DNA of 64,000 bases from Bordetella parapertussis (GTDB taxonomy: Bacteria; Pseudomonadota; Gammaproteobacteria; Burkholderiales; JACQAP01): the NCBI GenBank assembly GCA_945900965.1, contig CAMDKM010000016.1:21322-85321 (forward strand), in the 5' to 3' direction. Made by a program: the position numbers and the translations under genes. Below are positions 21,504 through 32,408 of this stretch, in pieces; position 1 is the first letter of the stretch; every line of letters starts with the position of its first letter. A model generated the notes under the pieces. The model was not told the DNA's origin, ran no database searches, and was given only the letters and a program-made list of their open reading frames with translations.

Positions 21504-21995
21504 TTAGGACTTCGTTTTGGAGCGCCGGAAACTGTCCAGAATCAGCAGCACCGCACCTACCGAAATACAGGAGTCGGCAACGTTAAAAGCAGGCCAGGGA
21601 TCGAATAAAGACGGCCCGCCCGGCCAGCGAACCAACAGAAAATCCACCACCGCTCCGTAGATTACGCGATCAATGAGGTTACCCAGCGCACCTCCCAGTA
21701 CCAACGCAAGCGCAATACATAGATACTGCTCGCGCGCGTGTTTGACAAGCATATAGCCAATCAACACCGACGCAGCCACGGCAATGACGACAAAAAACCA
21801 GCGCTGCCAACCTGACTCCGAAGCAAGGAAACTGAATGCCGCCCCCGGATTCCAGGCCAGCACCAAACTGAATACCGGTGGCCAGATGTCGATCGACCGG
21901 CCCTCGCCCAACAGCGCCAGAATGCCGATCTTGCTCAACTGATCGAGCACCACGATCACGGCGCTCAAGCCAAACCAGGGCGCAACTTCACGCAT
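21504..21995 (-). CDS. lspA: Lipoprotein signal peptidase
   Basis: VVLDQLSKI ... [21 protein letters not shown] ... [14 protein letters not shown]; start chosen at MREVAPWFG. Confidence 0.95.
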   Translation of the reverse strand: MREVAPWFGLSAVIVVLDQLSKIGILALLGEGRSIDIWPPVFSLVLAWNPGAAFSFLASESGWQRWFFVVIAVAASVLIGYMLVKHAREQYLCIALALVLGGALGNLIDRVIYGAVVDFLLVRWPGGPSLFDPWPAFNVADSCISVGAVLLILDSFRRSKTKS

Positions 21996-24747
21996 AACGG
22001 CGCGGCTCGCCCGCCCCGAACAGGTTGGCAGTACAACGCCCGCAAATTCCCGGATGGGCCGGGTCATGCCCCACGTCCGCCCGGTAATGCCAGCAACGTT
22101 CACACTTGGGATGTGCACTGGGGTTCACCGTTACGGCCGACACGTCGCCGCAAACGACCTTCGCGCGCGAAGAGATGAGGATCAAACGCAGATCGTCACC
22201 AAGAGAATCAAGCAAAGCATGACGCTCACCCTTTACAGTCAATTCGACTTCGGCCTGCAAGGACGAACCGATCTTGCCGGCCGCCCGCAAGGTTTCCAAC
22301 TCTTTCTGAACCTCCGCCCGCACCTGCCGGATGGCTTCCCAGCGTCCGGTCAATTCGTTTCCTGTATCGGGAAAGACGTATTCGGTATGAAGCAGCACGC
22401 TGTCGCCTGGATTGCGAGTGAGAATCGGCCAGGCTTCATCGGCGGTAAATGACAAAATCGGGGCCATCCAGCGCAGTAGCGCCTGTGAAATGTGATACAG
22501 CGCGTTCTGTGCCGCCCGGCGTGGGAGAGAATCCTTGCCCGTCGTATATAGCCTGTCCTTGAGAATATCGAGATAGAAGCCACCCAGGTCTTCGGAACAA
22601 AAGGCTTGCAGCTTCTGCACCACGAGGTGGAATTCGTAGCGTTCGTAGTCGGCAAGAATTTTTTGCTGCATGCGCTGGCTCATCTGCATCGCATAGCGAT
22701 CAATCTCCAGCCACTGCGCAACCGGCACCGCATTGACGACTGGATCGAAATCGTCGAGATTCGCCAGCAGAAATCGCAGCGTATTGCGAATCCGCCGGTA
22801 GGATTCCACCACACGCTTGAGGATTTCGTCCGAGATCGACAGCTCTCCGGAGTAATCGGTGGCGGCCACCCAAAGCCGCAGGACATCGGCGCCAGAAGTA
22901 TCCATCACCTTCTGCGGAGCGATCACATTGCCGAGCGACTTGGACATCTTGCGGCCGTTGCCATCGACAACGAAGCCATGGGTCAGCAATCCCTTGAACG
23001 GCGCCCGATCGTCGATCGCGCAGCCCACCAACAGCGATGACTGAAACCAGCCCCGGTGCTGATCGGACCCTTCCAGATACAAATCGGCAGGTTTGCCCAG
23101 TTCTTCCCGTCGCGCCAACACCGAAGCATGAGTGGAGCCGGAATCGAACCAGACATCCAGCGTGTCCGGCACCTTGCGGTAGATGGCCGCCGCCGGCCCG
23201 AGCAACTCGCTTGCGTCCAATGAAAACCAGGCTTCAATGCCCTCTTTCTCCACGCGTTGCGCAACCTTTTCCAGCAACAGATCGGTGTCGGGATGCAACT
23301 CGCCACTTTCCTTGTGGACAAAAAATGCCATCGGCGAACCCCAGTTCCGCTGCCGCGACACACACCAATCCGGGCGCTTGGATATCATGCCCTCCAGCCG
23401 CGCCCTTCCCCACTCGGGGAAAAACGCGGTTTCCTCCACCGCTGCTCTGGCGATTTGGCGCAGTGTCCGGCCCTTGCCTTCGTCCATGCCGATGAACCAC
23501 TGCCGGGTGGCGCGAAAAATTATCGGACTTTTATGTCTCCAACACACCGGGTAGCTGTGTTGAATGCGTGACAACCGGACCAGACGCTCGCGGTCCTTGA
23601 GTTTCTGAATCACCACATCGTTGGCCTTCCAGACCGACAACCCGCCTACCAGAGGCGTTTTCTCGAAGAAGCAGCCGTCATCGTCCACCGGATTGTCCAC
23701 CGCCAAGCCGTATCGCGCGCCAACCGCGAAGTCTTCGATGCCGTGCGCCGGCGCGGTATGCACCAGCCCGGTACCAGACTCCAGCGTGACATGCTCGCCC
23801 AGCACCACCGGCACCTGCCGATCGTAAAACGGGTGTTGCAGCAGCAGACCTTCGATATCCGCGCCCTTGAATTCGGCAACGGTTTCGGCGCTTTTAATCT
23901 CGTAGGCCTCGAAACATTTCTGTGCCAGTTCCCTCGCCAGGATAAATAACATGCTGGCGTGACGTACCAACACATAGTCGATGTCCGGATGCACGGCCAC
24001 CGCCTGATTCGCCGGCAGCGTCCACGGGGTCGTGGTCCAGATCACCGCGAATACCGGCTCGTAGATATGGGTAAATCGCAACGCTTTGGCGAGCGGCTTG
24101 TTGTCGAGAACCTGGAAGGCCACATCGATCGCCGGCGAATTGCGATCCTCGTATTCCACTTCGGCCTCGGCCAGTGCCGAGCGACAATCCAGGCACCAGT
24201 GCACCGGCTTGGCACCCTGAATCAAGTAGCCTCGGCTGCGGATTCGGCCCAGCGCGCGAATGGTGTCCGCCTCGCTGCGAAATTCCATGGTCCGGTAGGG
24301 ACGCTCCCAATCACCCAGCACACCCAGTCGAATGAAATCCTTCTTCTGGCGCTCGATTTGTTCCTGCGCAAATTCCCGGCACAGACTGCGAAATTGTGCC
24401 GCGGGGATGTTCTTGCCATGCTTCTTTTCAACCTGGTGTTCTATCGGCAGGCCATGGCAATCCCACCCCGGCACATAGGGCGCGTCGAACCCGGCCAGGG
24501 TTTTGGATTTCACCACGATGTCCTTCAGAATCTTGTTCACCGCGTGGCCGATATGGATATCGCCATTGGCGTATGGCGGTCCGTCATGCAGAATGAACTT
24601 CGGCCGACCCGCGGACTCTTTGCGAATCCGCTCGTAGAGTTTGCCCTGCTGCCACTGCTCGACCCAGCCCGGTTCCCGTTTGGCCATATCTCCACGCATG
24701 GGGAAACTGGTGTCCGGCAAATTCAATGTGTTCTTGTAGTCAGCCAT
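21988..24747 (-). CDS. ileS: Isoleucyl-tRNA synthetase
   Basis: [31 protein letters not shown]-terminal zinc-binding Cys motifs. Confidence 0.97.
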   Translation of the reverse strand: MADYKNTLNLPDTSFPMRGDMAKREPGWVEQWQQGKLYERIRKESAGRPKFILHDGPPYANGDIHIGHAVNKILKDIVVKSKTLAGFDAPYVPGWDCHGLPIEHQVEKKHGKNIPAAQFRSLCREFAQEQIERQKKDFIRLGVLGDWERPYRTMEFRSEADTIRALGRIRSRGYLIQGAKPVHWCLDCRSALAEAEVEYEDRNSPAIDVAFQVLDNKPLAKALRFTHIYEPVFAVIWTTTPWTLPANQAVAVHPDIDYVLVRHASMLFILARELAQKCFEAYEIKSAETVAEFKGADIEGLLLQHPFYDRQVPVVLGEHVTLESGTGLVHTAPAHGIEDFAVGARYGLAVDNPVDDDGCFFEKTPLVGGLSVWKANDVVIQKLKDRERLVRLSRIQHSYPVCWRHKSPIIFRATRQWFIGMDEGKGRTLRQIARAAVEETAFFPEWGRARLEGMISKRPDWCVSRQRNWGSPMAFFVHKESGELHPDTDLLLEKVAQRVEKEGIEAWFSLDASELLGPAAAIYRKVPDTLDVWFDSGSTHASVLARREELGKPADLYLEGSDQHRGWFQSSLLVGCAIDDRAPFKGLLTHGFVVDGNGRKMSKSLGNVIAPQKVMDTSGADVLRLWVAATDYSGELSISDEILKRVVESYRRIRNTLRFLLANLDDFDPVVNAVPVAQWLEIDRYAMQMSQRMQQKILADYERYEFHLVVQKLQAFCSEDLGGFYLDILKDRLYTTGKDSLPRRAAQNALYHISQALLRWMAPILSFTADEAWPILTRNPGDSVLLHTEYVFPDTGNELTGRWEAIRQVRAEVQKELETLRAAGKIGSSLQAEVELTVKGERHALLDSLGDDLRLILISSRAKVVCGDVSAVTVNPSAHPKCERCWHYRADVGHDPAHPGICGRCTANLFGAGEPRRYA

Positions 24748-24778
24748 CAAATAATTTCCTTGGTTTTGACTTGCACCA

Positions 24779-25732
24779 TCAGGACGACCTGCCACCCGCC
24801 GAGTTTGCCGGGGATGAGAAGTACTCCCTCGCGGCAGCGGCATCTTTGTCCATTTGCGCCACCATCGCCTCGATACTGGCGAATTTCTTTTCCTCGCGGA
24901 TTTTCGACAGGAAACGCACCTCGATTCGTTTGCCGTAAATATCGCGATCGAAATCGAATAAGTGAACTTCCAGTGTCTGGTAACCTTGATCGGTCACCGT
25001 CGGCCGCACTCCCAAGCTTGCCACGCCTGGTACCGGCAAGCTCGCCAAACCAGGCACTTCCACCACAAAAATTCCCACCAGTGGCGCTTTGAGCCGATTC
25101 AGTCGCACATTGGCGGTCGGGTAACCCAGTTTCGCCCCGAGTTTATCGCCATGGATAACCCGTCCGGAGATCGAATAACACCGGCCCAGCAGACGTGCCG
25201 CCCCGGCCAGGTTGCCGTTTTCCAATGCCGCGCGCACCGCGGTGCTCGACACCCTCTTCCCGTCGGCCACCACACTGGACATCGCTTCGACGTCAAAGCC
25301 GATTCGCGGGGCTTGTGCCTTTAGCAACTCGAAATTGCCCGCGCGCCGGGCGCCGAAGCGAAAATCGTCTCCGACCAGAATCCACTTCGCATCCAATGCA
25401 TCCCGGAGAATCCGGGAAATGAATTGCTCGGCCTCAATCTGCGCGAAACGAAAATCGAATCGACATACATAAGCACGATCCACCTCACAGCCACGCAGGA
25501 ATTCGAGTTTTTCGCGCAGGCTCGTCAGCCGGGCCGGCGCCTGATCCGGCGCAAAGAACTCCTGAGGCTGGGGTTCAAATGTCATCACCGCCGCTGGCAG
25601 GCCACGCTCGTCCGCAATCTTCGACAAGCGGGAAATCATGGCCCGATGCCCGAGATGCACGCCGTCGAAATTGCCAATAGTCAGGGCAACGGGAACATCG
25701 GCCTGCGCCGGAATGCCGCGAAAAACTTTCAT
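24779..25732 (-). CDS. ribF: Bifunctional riboflavin kinase/FAD synthetase
   Basis: [18 protein letters not shown] ... [13 protein letters not shown] ... GYPTANVRL; adjacent to ileS as is typical. Confidence 0.96.
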   Translation of the reverse strand: MKVFRGIPAQADVPVALTIGNFDGVHLGHRAMISRLSKIADERGLPAAVMTFEPQPQEFFAPDQAPARLTSLREKLEFLRGCEVDRAYVCRFDFRFAQIEAEQFISRILRDALDAKWILVGDDFRFGARRAGNFELLKAQAPRIGFDVEAMSSVVADGKRVSSTAVRAALENGNLAGAARLLGRCYSISGRVIHGDKLGAKLGYPTANVRLNRLKAPLVGIFVVEVPGLASLPVPGVASLGVRPTVTDQGYQTLEVHLFDFDRDIYGKRIEVRFLSKIREEKKFASIEAMVAQMDKDAAAAREYFSSPANSAGGRSS

Positions 25733-25750
25733 CCAAAAAACAATAGTTGA

Positions 25751-25885
25751 ACCACAGAGGCACTGAGAACACAGAGAAAGAACAGATTGTTGCCTTTATG
25801 CGCGTATTCGCCACAAAGGTGGGCGCCTCTGGTAAGACTACTGATCGAAGTATCGTACTTCTCAGTGTCTTTGTGTCTCTGTGGT
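25751..25885. repeat. 135-bp palindromic intergenic repeat, copy A
   Basis: Terminal ACCACAGAG ... CTCTGTGGT; aligns without gaps to 53332-53466. Confidence 0.9.
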
Positions 25886-25968
25886 GGGATTTCCAGGTTC
25901 ATCTACCGCTAAAAAAGCCCAGATTCTAGCGGCTTTCCGGCGCAATCAGCGCGGTATTGCAGTGGACA

Positions 25969-26361
25969 TCAACTGAAGGAGGCTAAATGGCGGGTCAGTG
26001 CCCAGTCGGCAATGGCGTCGGTCAGCACCTGCGAATCGCCGATGGCCTGGGTCACCTCGATCTGTGCACCCGGATAATCTTGACGGATATCTTCCAGCAG
26101 GCGCGGCAAGTCCTGCTTGAGATGCCCGCCCTGGGCGAGAAACAGGGGTACCAGCGTGATGGAATCGGCACCGTCCGCCACCACGCCTGCCACGGCTTCG
26201 GCGAGTGCCGGTTGCATGAATTCCAGGAAAGCAAGTTCGACTCTGAGTCCGGGCCGGGATTGGCGGATACGGGCGACCATGCGCCGAAACGGCGCTGCCC
26301 ATTCCGGATCCCGGGCGCCGTGGGCGAATAAAATGATGGCGGAGTGTTCTGCGTTGAGCAT
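25969..26361 (-). CDS. cbiX: CbiX/SirB-type sirohydrochlorin chelatase
   Basis: SAIILFAHGARDPEWAAPFRRMV ... VPLFLAQGGHLKQDLPRLL. Confidence 0.88.
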   Translation of the reverse strand: MLNAEHSAIILFAHGARDPEWAAPFRRMVARIRQSRPGLRVELAFLEFMQPALAEAVAGVVADGADSITLVPLFLAQGGHLKQDLPRLLEDIRQDYPGAQIEVTQAIGDSQVLTDAIADWALTRHLASFS

Positions 26362-26423
26362 GGCGCCCACATGATAACCGAGACGCCCGGGAGCCCCCGG
26401 CGCCGTCCCGGCGAGCGGCGGAT

Positions 26424-27191
26424 TCAGCCCACACCGAGCATGGCGTGCGATCGAGGCAGGGTATAGTGAGCAGCCAGTTCCGTCAGTTTTTCCCGGTAGA
26501 CCTCGCCTATCATCAGCAGTGCCGGGCCGCTTAGTGCCAGATCGGCATTTTGTAATCCGCCCAAGGTGGTGCCGATTTGTCTGACAGTCGGCAGCGAAGC
26601 ATTTTCCACCACCACCACCGGCGTCGATAAGGGCATGCCGCGCGCTTCCAGAGTTCGCGCAATGTCCCCTGCCTGGCCGGCGGCCATGTACAGCACTGCT
26701 GTATCTGCGGCGCTTGCGCCCCCCGCCCAATTGCTCGCCCCTTCCCCTTCGCCCACTCTTGGCGTGGCAAAACTCACGTTGCGGCTGACGCCGCGGCGGG
26801 TGAGCGACACGCGCAATTCGGCGCTGGCGGCCAGCGCGGCACTCACACCTGGCACAACTTCGACTTCAATGCCTGCCACTTGCAGCGCCGAAATTTCCTC
26901 TTGGGCCCGCCCAAACAACATCGGATCGCCGCCTTTGAGCCGCACCACACAGGCATATCGGCGTGCCGCATCGACCAGTTGTTTGTTGATAAAGCGCTGT
27001 GCCGTGCTGTAGACGCCACAACGCTTGCCCACCGCAACCAACCTGGCCCGGTCCGCCATCGCCAAGGTGCCGGGGTGAACCAGCGCATCGTGAAATACGA
27101 TGTCCGCCCGCCGCAATAAGTCGGCCCCACGCAGCGTGATCAGGTCCGGCGCACCCGGGCCGGCGCCCACCAGATAAACCGTCCCGACCAT
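26424..27191 (-). CDS. cobA: Uroporphyrinogen-III C-methyltransferase
   Basis: GTVYLVGAGPGAPDLITLRGADLLRRADIVFHDALV ... RLKGGDPMLFGRAQEEI. Confidence 0.96.
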   Translation of the reverse strand: MVGTVYLVGAGPGAPDLITLRGADLLRRADIVFHDALVHPGTLAMADRARLVAVGKRCGVYSTAQRFINKQLVDAARRYACVVRLKGGDPMLFGRAQEEISALQVAGIEVEVVPGVSAALAASAELRVSLTRRGVSRNVSFATPRVGEGEGASNWAGGASAADTAVLYMAAGQAGDIARTLEARGMPLSTPVVVVENASLPTVRQIGTTLGGLQNADLALSGPALLMIGEVYREKLTELAAHYTLPRSHAMLGVG

Positions 27192-28471
27192 CAGGCGTGC
27201 TCCTCGATGAGACCTGCCGCTACAGTATTGTTTGTGGCTTCGTCGATGACGATAAAGCTGCCCGCCGCCCGATTTTCCCGATACGACTCGAATGCCAGCG
27301 GCTGCGCCGTCTTCAGTGTCACTCGCCCGATGTCGTTCAGTGAAAATGAATCGGCGGATTCTTTGGCCAGGGTATTGACGTTGATCCGATACTGCGGCGC
27401 GTCGATGATTGCCTTGACTGTGCGTGAGCCATGTTTGATCAGGTAACGTCGGCTGCGATTAAAAGTCTCGTCCGACAACCAGCACAAGGTCGCCTCGAAT
27501 TCTCTGGCCACCTTGGCCGGAGCATCGGTGGCCACCAGAACATCGCCTCGTGAAATATCGATCTGGTCTTCCAGAATCACCGTCGCCGATTGCGGCGCCT
27601 GCATTCTTGATTGCGCCCCGTTATAAGTACGAACCTCCTTCACCCGCGAGCGCAGCCCGCCGGGCAGCACCAGCACCTCTTCACCCGGCGCCACACTTCC
27701 CGATTCGATTCGCCCCGCATAGCCGCGCAATCCAGCCACGCCACTGTCGCCGGGGCGGACTACCCATTGCACCGGGAAATAGAATTTGGCCTGGGAAGCA
27801 GAGCGCGCCACTTCCGCCGATTCCAGGATTTCCAGCAGGGTCTGACCACCATACCAGGGCAGATTTTCGCCGCGATCCACCACCATGTCGCCTTCCAGGG
27901 CCGACATCGGCAAGGTGTCGATCCGGTGAAAGCCCAAGCTGAGGGCGAATTGCGCAAACGCATCGCGTATCCCTTCGAATACCGACTGCGAATAGTCCAC
28001 CAGGTCCATTTTATTCACGGCCAGGACTACATGTGGAATGCGCAGCAAGCTGGCAATAAAAGCATGGCGACGCGACTGGGTCAGCAGGCCCTTGCGCGCA
28101 TCGACCAATACGATCGCCAGATCCGCGGTCGAGGCCCCGGTGACCATGTTGCGGGTGTATTGCTCATGACCGGGCGTGTCGGCAATGATGTATTTTCGCG
28201 AAGGCGTGGCGAAGTACCGATAAGCCACGTCGATGGTAATTCCCTGCTCGCGCTCGGCCAGCAGACCATCGGTCAACAGCGATAAATCGACGCTGGCCTG
28301 CCCGCGCCGACGCGAAGATTGTTCGATGGCGGAAAGCTGGTCTTCGAATATCGCCTTGGTGTCGTAAAGCAGACGCCCGATCAACGTGCTCTTGCCGTCG
28401 TCCACGCTGCCCGCACTGGAGAAGCGCAGCAGCCCGGTGTCGATGGCAGGAAATTTTTCGATGGCCGACAT
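27191..28471 (-). CDS. cysN: Sulfate adenylyltransferase subunit 1 (GTPase)
   Basis: LRFSSAGSVDDGKSTLIGRLLYDTKAI ... ADTPGHEQYTRNMVTGAS. Confidence 0.96.
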   Translation of the reverse strand: MSAIEKFPAIDTGLLRFSSAGSVDDGKSTLIGRLLYDTKAIFEDQLSAIEQSSRRRGQASVDLSLLTDGLLAEREQGITIDVAYRYFATPSRKYIIADTPGHEQYTRNMVTGASTADLAIVLVDARKGLLTQSRRHAFIASLLRIPHVVLAVNKMDLVDYSQSVFEGIRDAFAQFALSLGFHRIDTLPMSALEGDMVVDRGENLPWYGGQTLLEILESAEVARSASQAKFYFPVQWVVRPGDSGVAGLRGYAGRIESGSVAPGEEVLVLPGGLRSRVKEVRTYNGAQSRMQAPQSATVILEDQIDISRGDVLVATDAPAKVAREFEATLCWLSDETFNRSRRYLIKHGSRTVKAIIDAPQYRINVNTLAKESADSFSLNDIGRVTLKTAQPLAFESYRENRAAGSFIVIDEATNNTVAAGLIEEHA

Positions 28472-29394
28472 CAGAAATACCCTTCCTTCTTGCGCAATTC
28501 CATGGATGCTTCCGAGGTCTGGTCATCCATGCGGGTCGCGCCGCGCTCGGTGATACGTGTGACCGCGGTTTCCGCGATGATGTCTGCGGCGGTTGTCGCG
28601 GTGGATTCGACCGGGCAGGTGCAGGTCATGTCGCCCACCGTGCGGAAACGCACCGACATGGTCTCGACCGGTTCACCGGCCTTGGGTTGCACCAATTCGG
28701 AAACCGGCAACAGCCCTCCCGGCCGGCGAATGACTTCGCGCCGATGGGCGTAATAAATGGAGGGCACTTCCAGTTGTTCGCGTTCGATGTATTGCCAGAC
28801 ATCCAGCTCGGTCCAGTTGCTGATCGGAAACACGCGGATGTTTTCGCCCGGGTGAACCCGGGTGTTGTACAGGCTCCAAAGTTCCGGGCGCTGATTTTTC
28901 GGATCCCACTGGCCAAATTCGTCGCGGAAGGAAAAAATCCTCTCTTTGGCTCGGGCCTTTTCCTCGTCGCGCCGCGCCCCGCCGATACAGGCATCGAAGC
29001 CGTGTTCGGCGATGGTGTCGAGCAGAGTCACCGACTGGTGCTTGTTGCGGCTTTCGTCTTCGGCACGCAACCTCACACGCCCCTTGCGGATCGAATCCTC
29101 CAGGTGACCAACAACCAGTCGCTCGCCCAGTTCGGCCGCACGCGCATCGCGGAAAGCCATCACTTCGGGGAAGTTGTGGCCGGTATCGATATGCAGCAGC
29201 GGAAACGGAAAGCGGCCGGGACGGAAGGCCTTTTCCGCCAGCCGCAACATCACGATAGAGTCCTTGCCGCCGGAAAATAACAATGCGGGATTGCGGCATT
29301 CCGCCGCCACTTCCCGAAGAATATGAATGGATTCCGACTCCAGCCAGTCGAGGTGGTCAATCCGGGTGGCCGGGTTCTCAAGCACGGTACTCAT
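28471..29394 (-). CDS. cysD: Sulfate adenylyltransferase subunit 2
   Basis: LDWLESESIHILREVAAECRNPALLFSGGKDSIVMLRLAEKAF. Confidence 0.96.
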   Translation of the reverse strand: MSTVLENPATRIDHLDWLESESIHILREVAAECRNPALLFSGGKDSIVMLRLAEKAFRPGRFPFPLLHIDTGHNFPEVMAFRDARAAELGERLVVGHLEDSIRKGRVRLRAEDESRNKHQSVTLLDTIAEHGFDACIGGARRDEEKARAKERIFSFRDEFGQWDPKNQRPELWSLYNTRVHPGENIRVFPISNWTELDVWQYIEREQLEVPSIYYAHRREVIRRPGGLLPVSELVQPKAGEPVETMSVRFRTVGDMTCTCPVESTATTAADIIAETAVTRITERGATRMDDQTSEASMELRKKEGYF

Positions 29395-30125
29395 GGTTTT
29401 GTTTCACCCTTGGCTGGCACAGGAACCGCGATATGTAAGCCGCATTCCTTGCTGTCTTTCTGCTCCCACCACCAGCGCCCGGCCCGAATATCTTCGCCAG
29501 GTCGGATGGCGCGCGTGCAAGGCTCGCAGCCGATCGAGGGATAACCACGGTCATGTAATGTGTTGTAGGGCACTTCGCGAGAGCGCAGGTATTGCCAGAC
29601 ATCCGCCTCACTCCAATCGGCCAGTGGATTGAATTTTGCCATCCCATGCACGGCGTCATGTTCACGCAAGGGCAATTCCGTGCGGGTCACCGACTGCGCG
29701 CGGCGCAGCCCCGTCACCCAGGCATCCCGCCCCGCCAAGGCACGGGCCAGCGGTTCGACCTTTCGTAGATGGCAGCAACGCTTGCGCAATTCGATGCTTT
29801 CGTAGAATGCATTCAGCCCGTGCTCCGCGACGTATTTTTCGACCGCCGCCGCCTGCGGCTGCACTGCCTCGATATCGTGTCCGTAGCGACCGCGTATGGC
29901 AACCAGCAAATCCACGGTTTCATTCGGCAAGCGTCCGGTATCCAGGGTAAATATGGCAATCGGCAGCCCACGCGAGAGAATGGCATCTGTGAGGACCATG
30001 TCTTCGGCCCCCAAACTGCTCGCCAAGGCGACGTTTTGAAATTCCGCGACAATCGCCGTCAGACGCTCCACCAAGGTATCGACGGGATCGCGGGCGGACA
30101 CCACCGCCAGATTTTGCACCGACAT
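29391..30125 (-). CDS. cysH: Assimilatory adenylyl-sulfate (APS) reductase
   Basis: SLGAEDMVLTDAI, RKRCCHLRKVEPL and CEPCTRAI: the CC plus CxxC pattern of iron-sulfur-type APS reductases; start chosen at MSVQNLAV. Confidence 0.93.
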   Translation of the reverse strand: MSVQNLAVVSARDPVDTLVERLTAIVAEFQNVALASSLGAEDMVLTDAILSRGLPIAIFTLDTGRLPNETVDLLVAIRGRYGHDIEAVQPQAAAVEKYVAEHGLNAFYESIELRKRCCHLRKVEPLARALAGRDAWVTGLRRAQSVTRTELPLREHDAVHGMAKFNPLADWSEADVWQYLRSREVPYNTLHDRGYPSIGCEPCTRAIRPGEDIRAGRWWWEQKDSKECGLHIAVPVPAKGETKP

Positions 30126-30136
30126 CTTTGCTCCCC

Positions 30137-30667
30137 TCAGACCGTCTGATGGCCGCTCGGCCAATCGCGATGATGCCGCTTATAGGCCGGCACCACGTTA
30201 TCCCAGGAGCCCTGATACGCGTCCGAAAACGGCTTGAGCAGTTGCAACGCCTGATGAATGTTCTTGTCCGCGCGCAGAGCAAAGGCATCGAAGCCGACGC
30301 GCCACATAAAAAACAACTGGTCGGGCAATACATCGCCGATGGCCCGCAACTCGCCCTGGTAGTTCCAGCGCGATCGCAGCAGGAAAGCCGTGGAAAATCC
30401 CCGACCATCGGTGAATTTGGGGAAGTCCACCGCTATGAGCGGCAACTGTGTCAGCCAGGGAACCAACGCCGTGGCATCCTCGTCGCTGGCGAGCCAGACA
30501 CCTGCTCCGCCGCGCGCGATCAAGGTTGGGTGATGTTCGACCCAGAATGCCAGCGGCACAAGAATGCGTCCCTCCGGCAGGGGAAATTGCACAGGCACGT
30601 CGATCGCAGGCTTGAGAACCTGCCAATCGTCGGTGACCACCTCGCCATGACGAATGATCTCAGACAT
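30137..30667 (-). CDS. DUF934 family protein
   Basis: FPKFTDGRGFSTAFLLRSRWNYQGELRAIGDVLPDQLFFMWRVGFDAFALR; located between cysH and the sulfite reductase gene. Confidence 0.92.
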   Translation of the reverse strand: MSEIIRHGEVVTDDWQVLKPAIDVPVQFPLPEGRILVPLAFWVEHHPTLIARGGAGVWLASDEDATALVPWLTQLPLIAVDFPKFTDGRGFSTAFLLRSRWNYQGELRAIGDVLPDQLFFMWRVGFDAFALRADKNIHQALQLLKPFSDAYQGSWDNVVPAYKRHHRDWPSGHQTV

Positions 30668-32375
30668 CGACCGTCTCCCCGGGCTGCGATTTGGCACTGA
30701 CACGCCATGGACTGCCGTAGACGCCGGCTTTGAAAGGGGCGATCCCTAGCCGATCCACCGAGTCGATGAATCGTTCTTCGGGCTGGCGCTGTGAAATGTA
30801 GATATCGATCAGCCGGCTCACCACGTCGGGCATGTCTTCGGCCTTGAATGAGGGGCCGATCACCTTGCCGATCGCGCTGCGGCCGCGCCCGGCATCCGAA
30901 CCGTCCGCACCGCCTATCGAGACCTGATACCACTCTTCGCCATCCTTGTCGACGCCCAGAATGCCGATGTGACCGGCGTGGTGATGCCCGCAGGAATTCA
31001 TGCAGCCGGAAATATTCAGGTTCAACTCCCCGATGTCGTGCAGAAAATCCAGATCATCGAAACGACGCTGGACGGCCTCGGCTATGGGGATCGATTTTGC
31101 GTTGGCCAGCGAGCAGAAATCTCCGCCAGGACAAACAATCATGTCCGTCAGCAAGCCCAGATTCGGGGTAGCCAAACCATGGCGCCTCGCCTCCTGCCAC
31201 AAGGCGAACAACGAGCCGGCCCGCACGTCGGGCAAAATCAGATTCTGCTCGTGGGAAACGCGAATTTCGCCAAATCCAAAATGCTCCGACCAGTCGGCGA
31301 CCTGTTCCATTTGTTCCGCCGTCGCATCCCCCGGCGGCACGCCGGTCTTCTTCAGCGACAGGACAACTGCTCGATATCCGGTTACCCGATGCGGCCGGCA
31401 TGCCCTCTCGGCCCAGCGGGCAAAGCCGCGATCCTCGTTCAGGTGTCGGGTAAATTCCGCCTCCTCGCCGGCAAGCGGCTGGTAATCCGGGGCAGAAAAA
31501 TAGGCTGCCACGCGGGCCAATTCTTCTTCGGTCAACGTTCCCGGTCCGTCGCGCAGAAATTCCCACTCCTGCTCCACCTGCCGGGCAAATTCCTGGGCAC
31601 CGAGCGCCTTGACCAGAATCTTGATGCGTGCTTTGTATAGATTGTCGCGTCGTCCATAACGGTTATAGACCCGCAGGATGGCCTCGATGTACGTGGTCAT
31701 ATATTGCCAGGGCAAAAACTCCCGGATAACGACCCCAACGATCGGCGTACGGCCCATTCCTCCACCTACCAGCACCCGGATGCCGAGTTGGCCATCGACA
31801 GATCGACGCAAATACAGCCCGATATCGTGGAAGGCTGTGGCGGCACGGTCTTCCTGCGAGCCATTCAGGGCGATCTTGAACTTACGCGGCAGGAAAGCAA
31901 ACTCCGGATGAAAGGTGGACCATTGCCGGAGAATTTCCGACAGCGGACGCGGATCGACGATTTCATCCGGCGCGACACCGGCGAACTCGTCGGCGGTGAT
32001 GTTGCGCACACAATTGCCACTGGTCTGAATGGCATGCATTTCCACCGACGCCAGGTCGGCCAGAATATCCGGCGAATCCTCCAGACGCGGCCAGTTGTAC
32101 TGAATGTTCTGGCGCGTGCTGAAGTGTCCGTAGCCGCGGTCATAGCGGCGGGCGATGGAAGCCAGCATGCGCATCTGCGTGGCCGACAACAGGCCATAGG
32201 GAATCGCCACCCGCAGCATGGGCGCGTGTTTCTGGATATACAAGCCATTCTGCAGGCGCAGCGGCCGGAATTCGTCGTCGCTTAACTCGCCCGCCAGATG
32301 ACGGCGCACCTGATCGCGGTACTGGGCGACCCGTTCATTAACAATGGTTCGATCAAGCTGATCGTATTTGTACAT
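30660..32375 (-). CDS. cysI: Nitrite/sulfite reductase (hemoprotein)
   Basis: YGHFSTRQNIQYNWPRLEDSPDILADLASVEMHAIQTSGNCVRN ... CPGGDFCSLANAKS ... NLNISGCMNSCGHHHAGHIGILG. Confidence 0.95.
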   Translation of the reverse strand: MYKYDQLDRTIVNERVAQYRDQVRRHLAGELSDDEFRPLRLQNGLYIQKHAPMLRVAIPYGLLSATQMRMLASIARRYDRGYGHFSTRQNIQYNWPRLEDSPDILADLASVEMHAIQTSGNCVRNITADEFAGVAPDEIVDPRPLSEILRQWSTFHPEFAFLPRKFKIALNGSQEDRAATAFHDIGLYLRRSVDGQLGIRVLVGGGMGRTPIVGVVIREFLPWQYMTTYIEAILRVYNRYGRRDNLYKARIKILVKALGAQEFARQVEQEWEFLRDGPGTLTEEELARVAAYFSAPDYQPLAGEEAEFTRHLNEDRGFARWAERACRPHRVTGYRAVVLSLKKTGVPPGDATAEQMEQVADWSEHFGFGEIRVSHEQNLILPDVRAGSLFALWQEARRHGLATPNLGLLTDMIVCPGGDFCSLANAKSIPIAEAVQRRFDDLDFLHDIGELNLNISGCMNSCGHHHAGHIGILGVDKDGEEWYQVSIGGADGSDAGRGRSAIGKVIGPSFKAEDMPDVVSRLIDIYISQRQPEERFIDSVDRLGIAPFKAGVYGSPWRVSAKSQPGETVDV

Positions 32376-32408
32376 CGCGTGTCCTCGGAATCTCCAAAAT
32401 TTGCCGAA

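Noticed and set aside
23959-25092. 377-aa plus-strand ORF opposite ileS/ribF
   Set aside because: Antisense to two core genes; no recognisable family.
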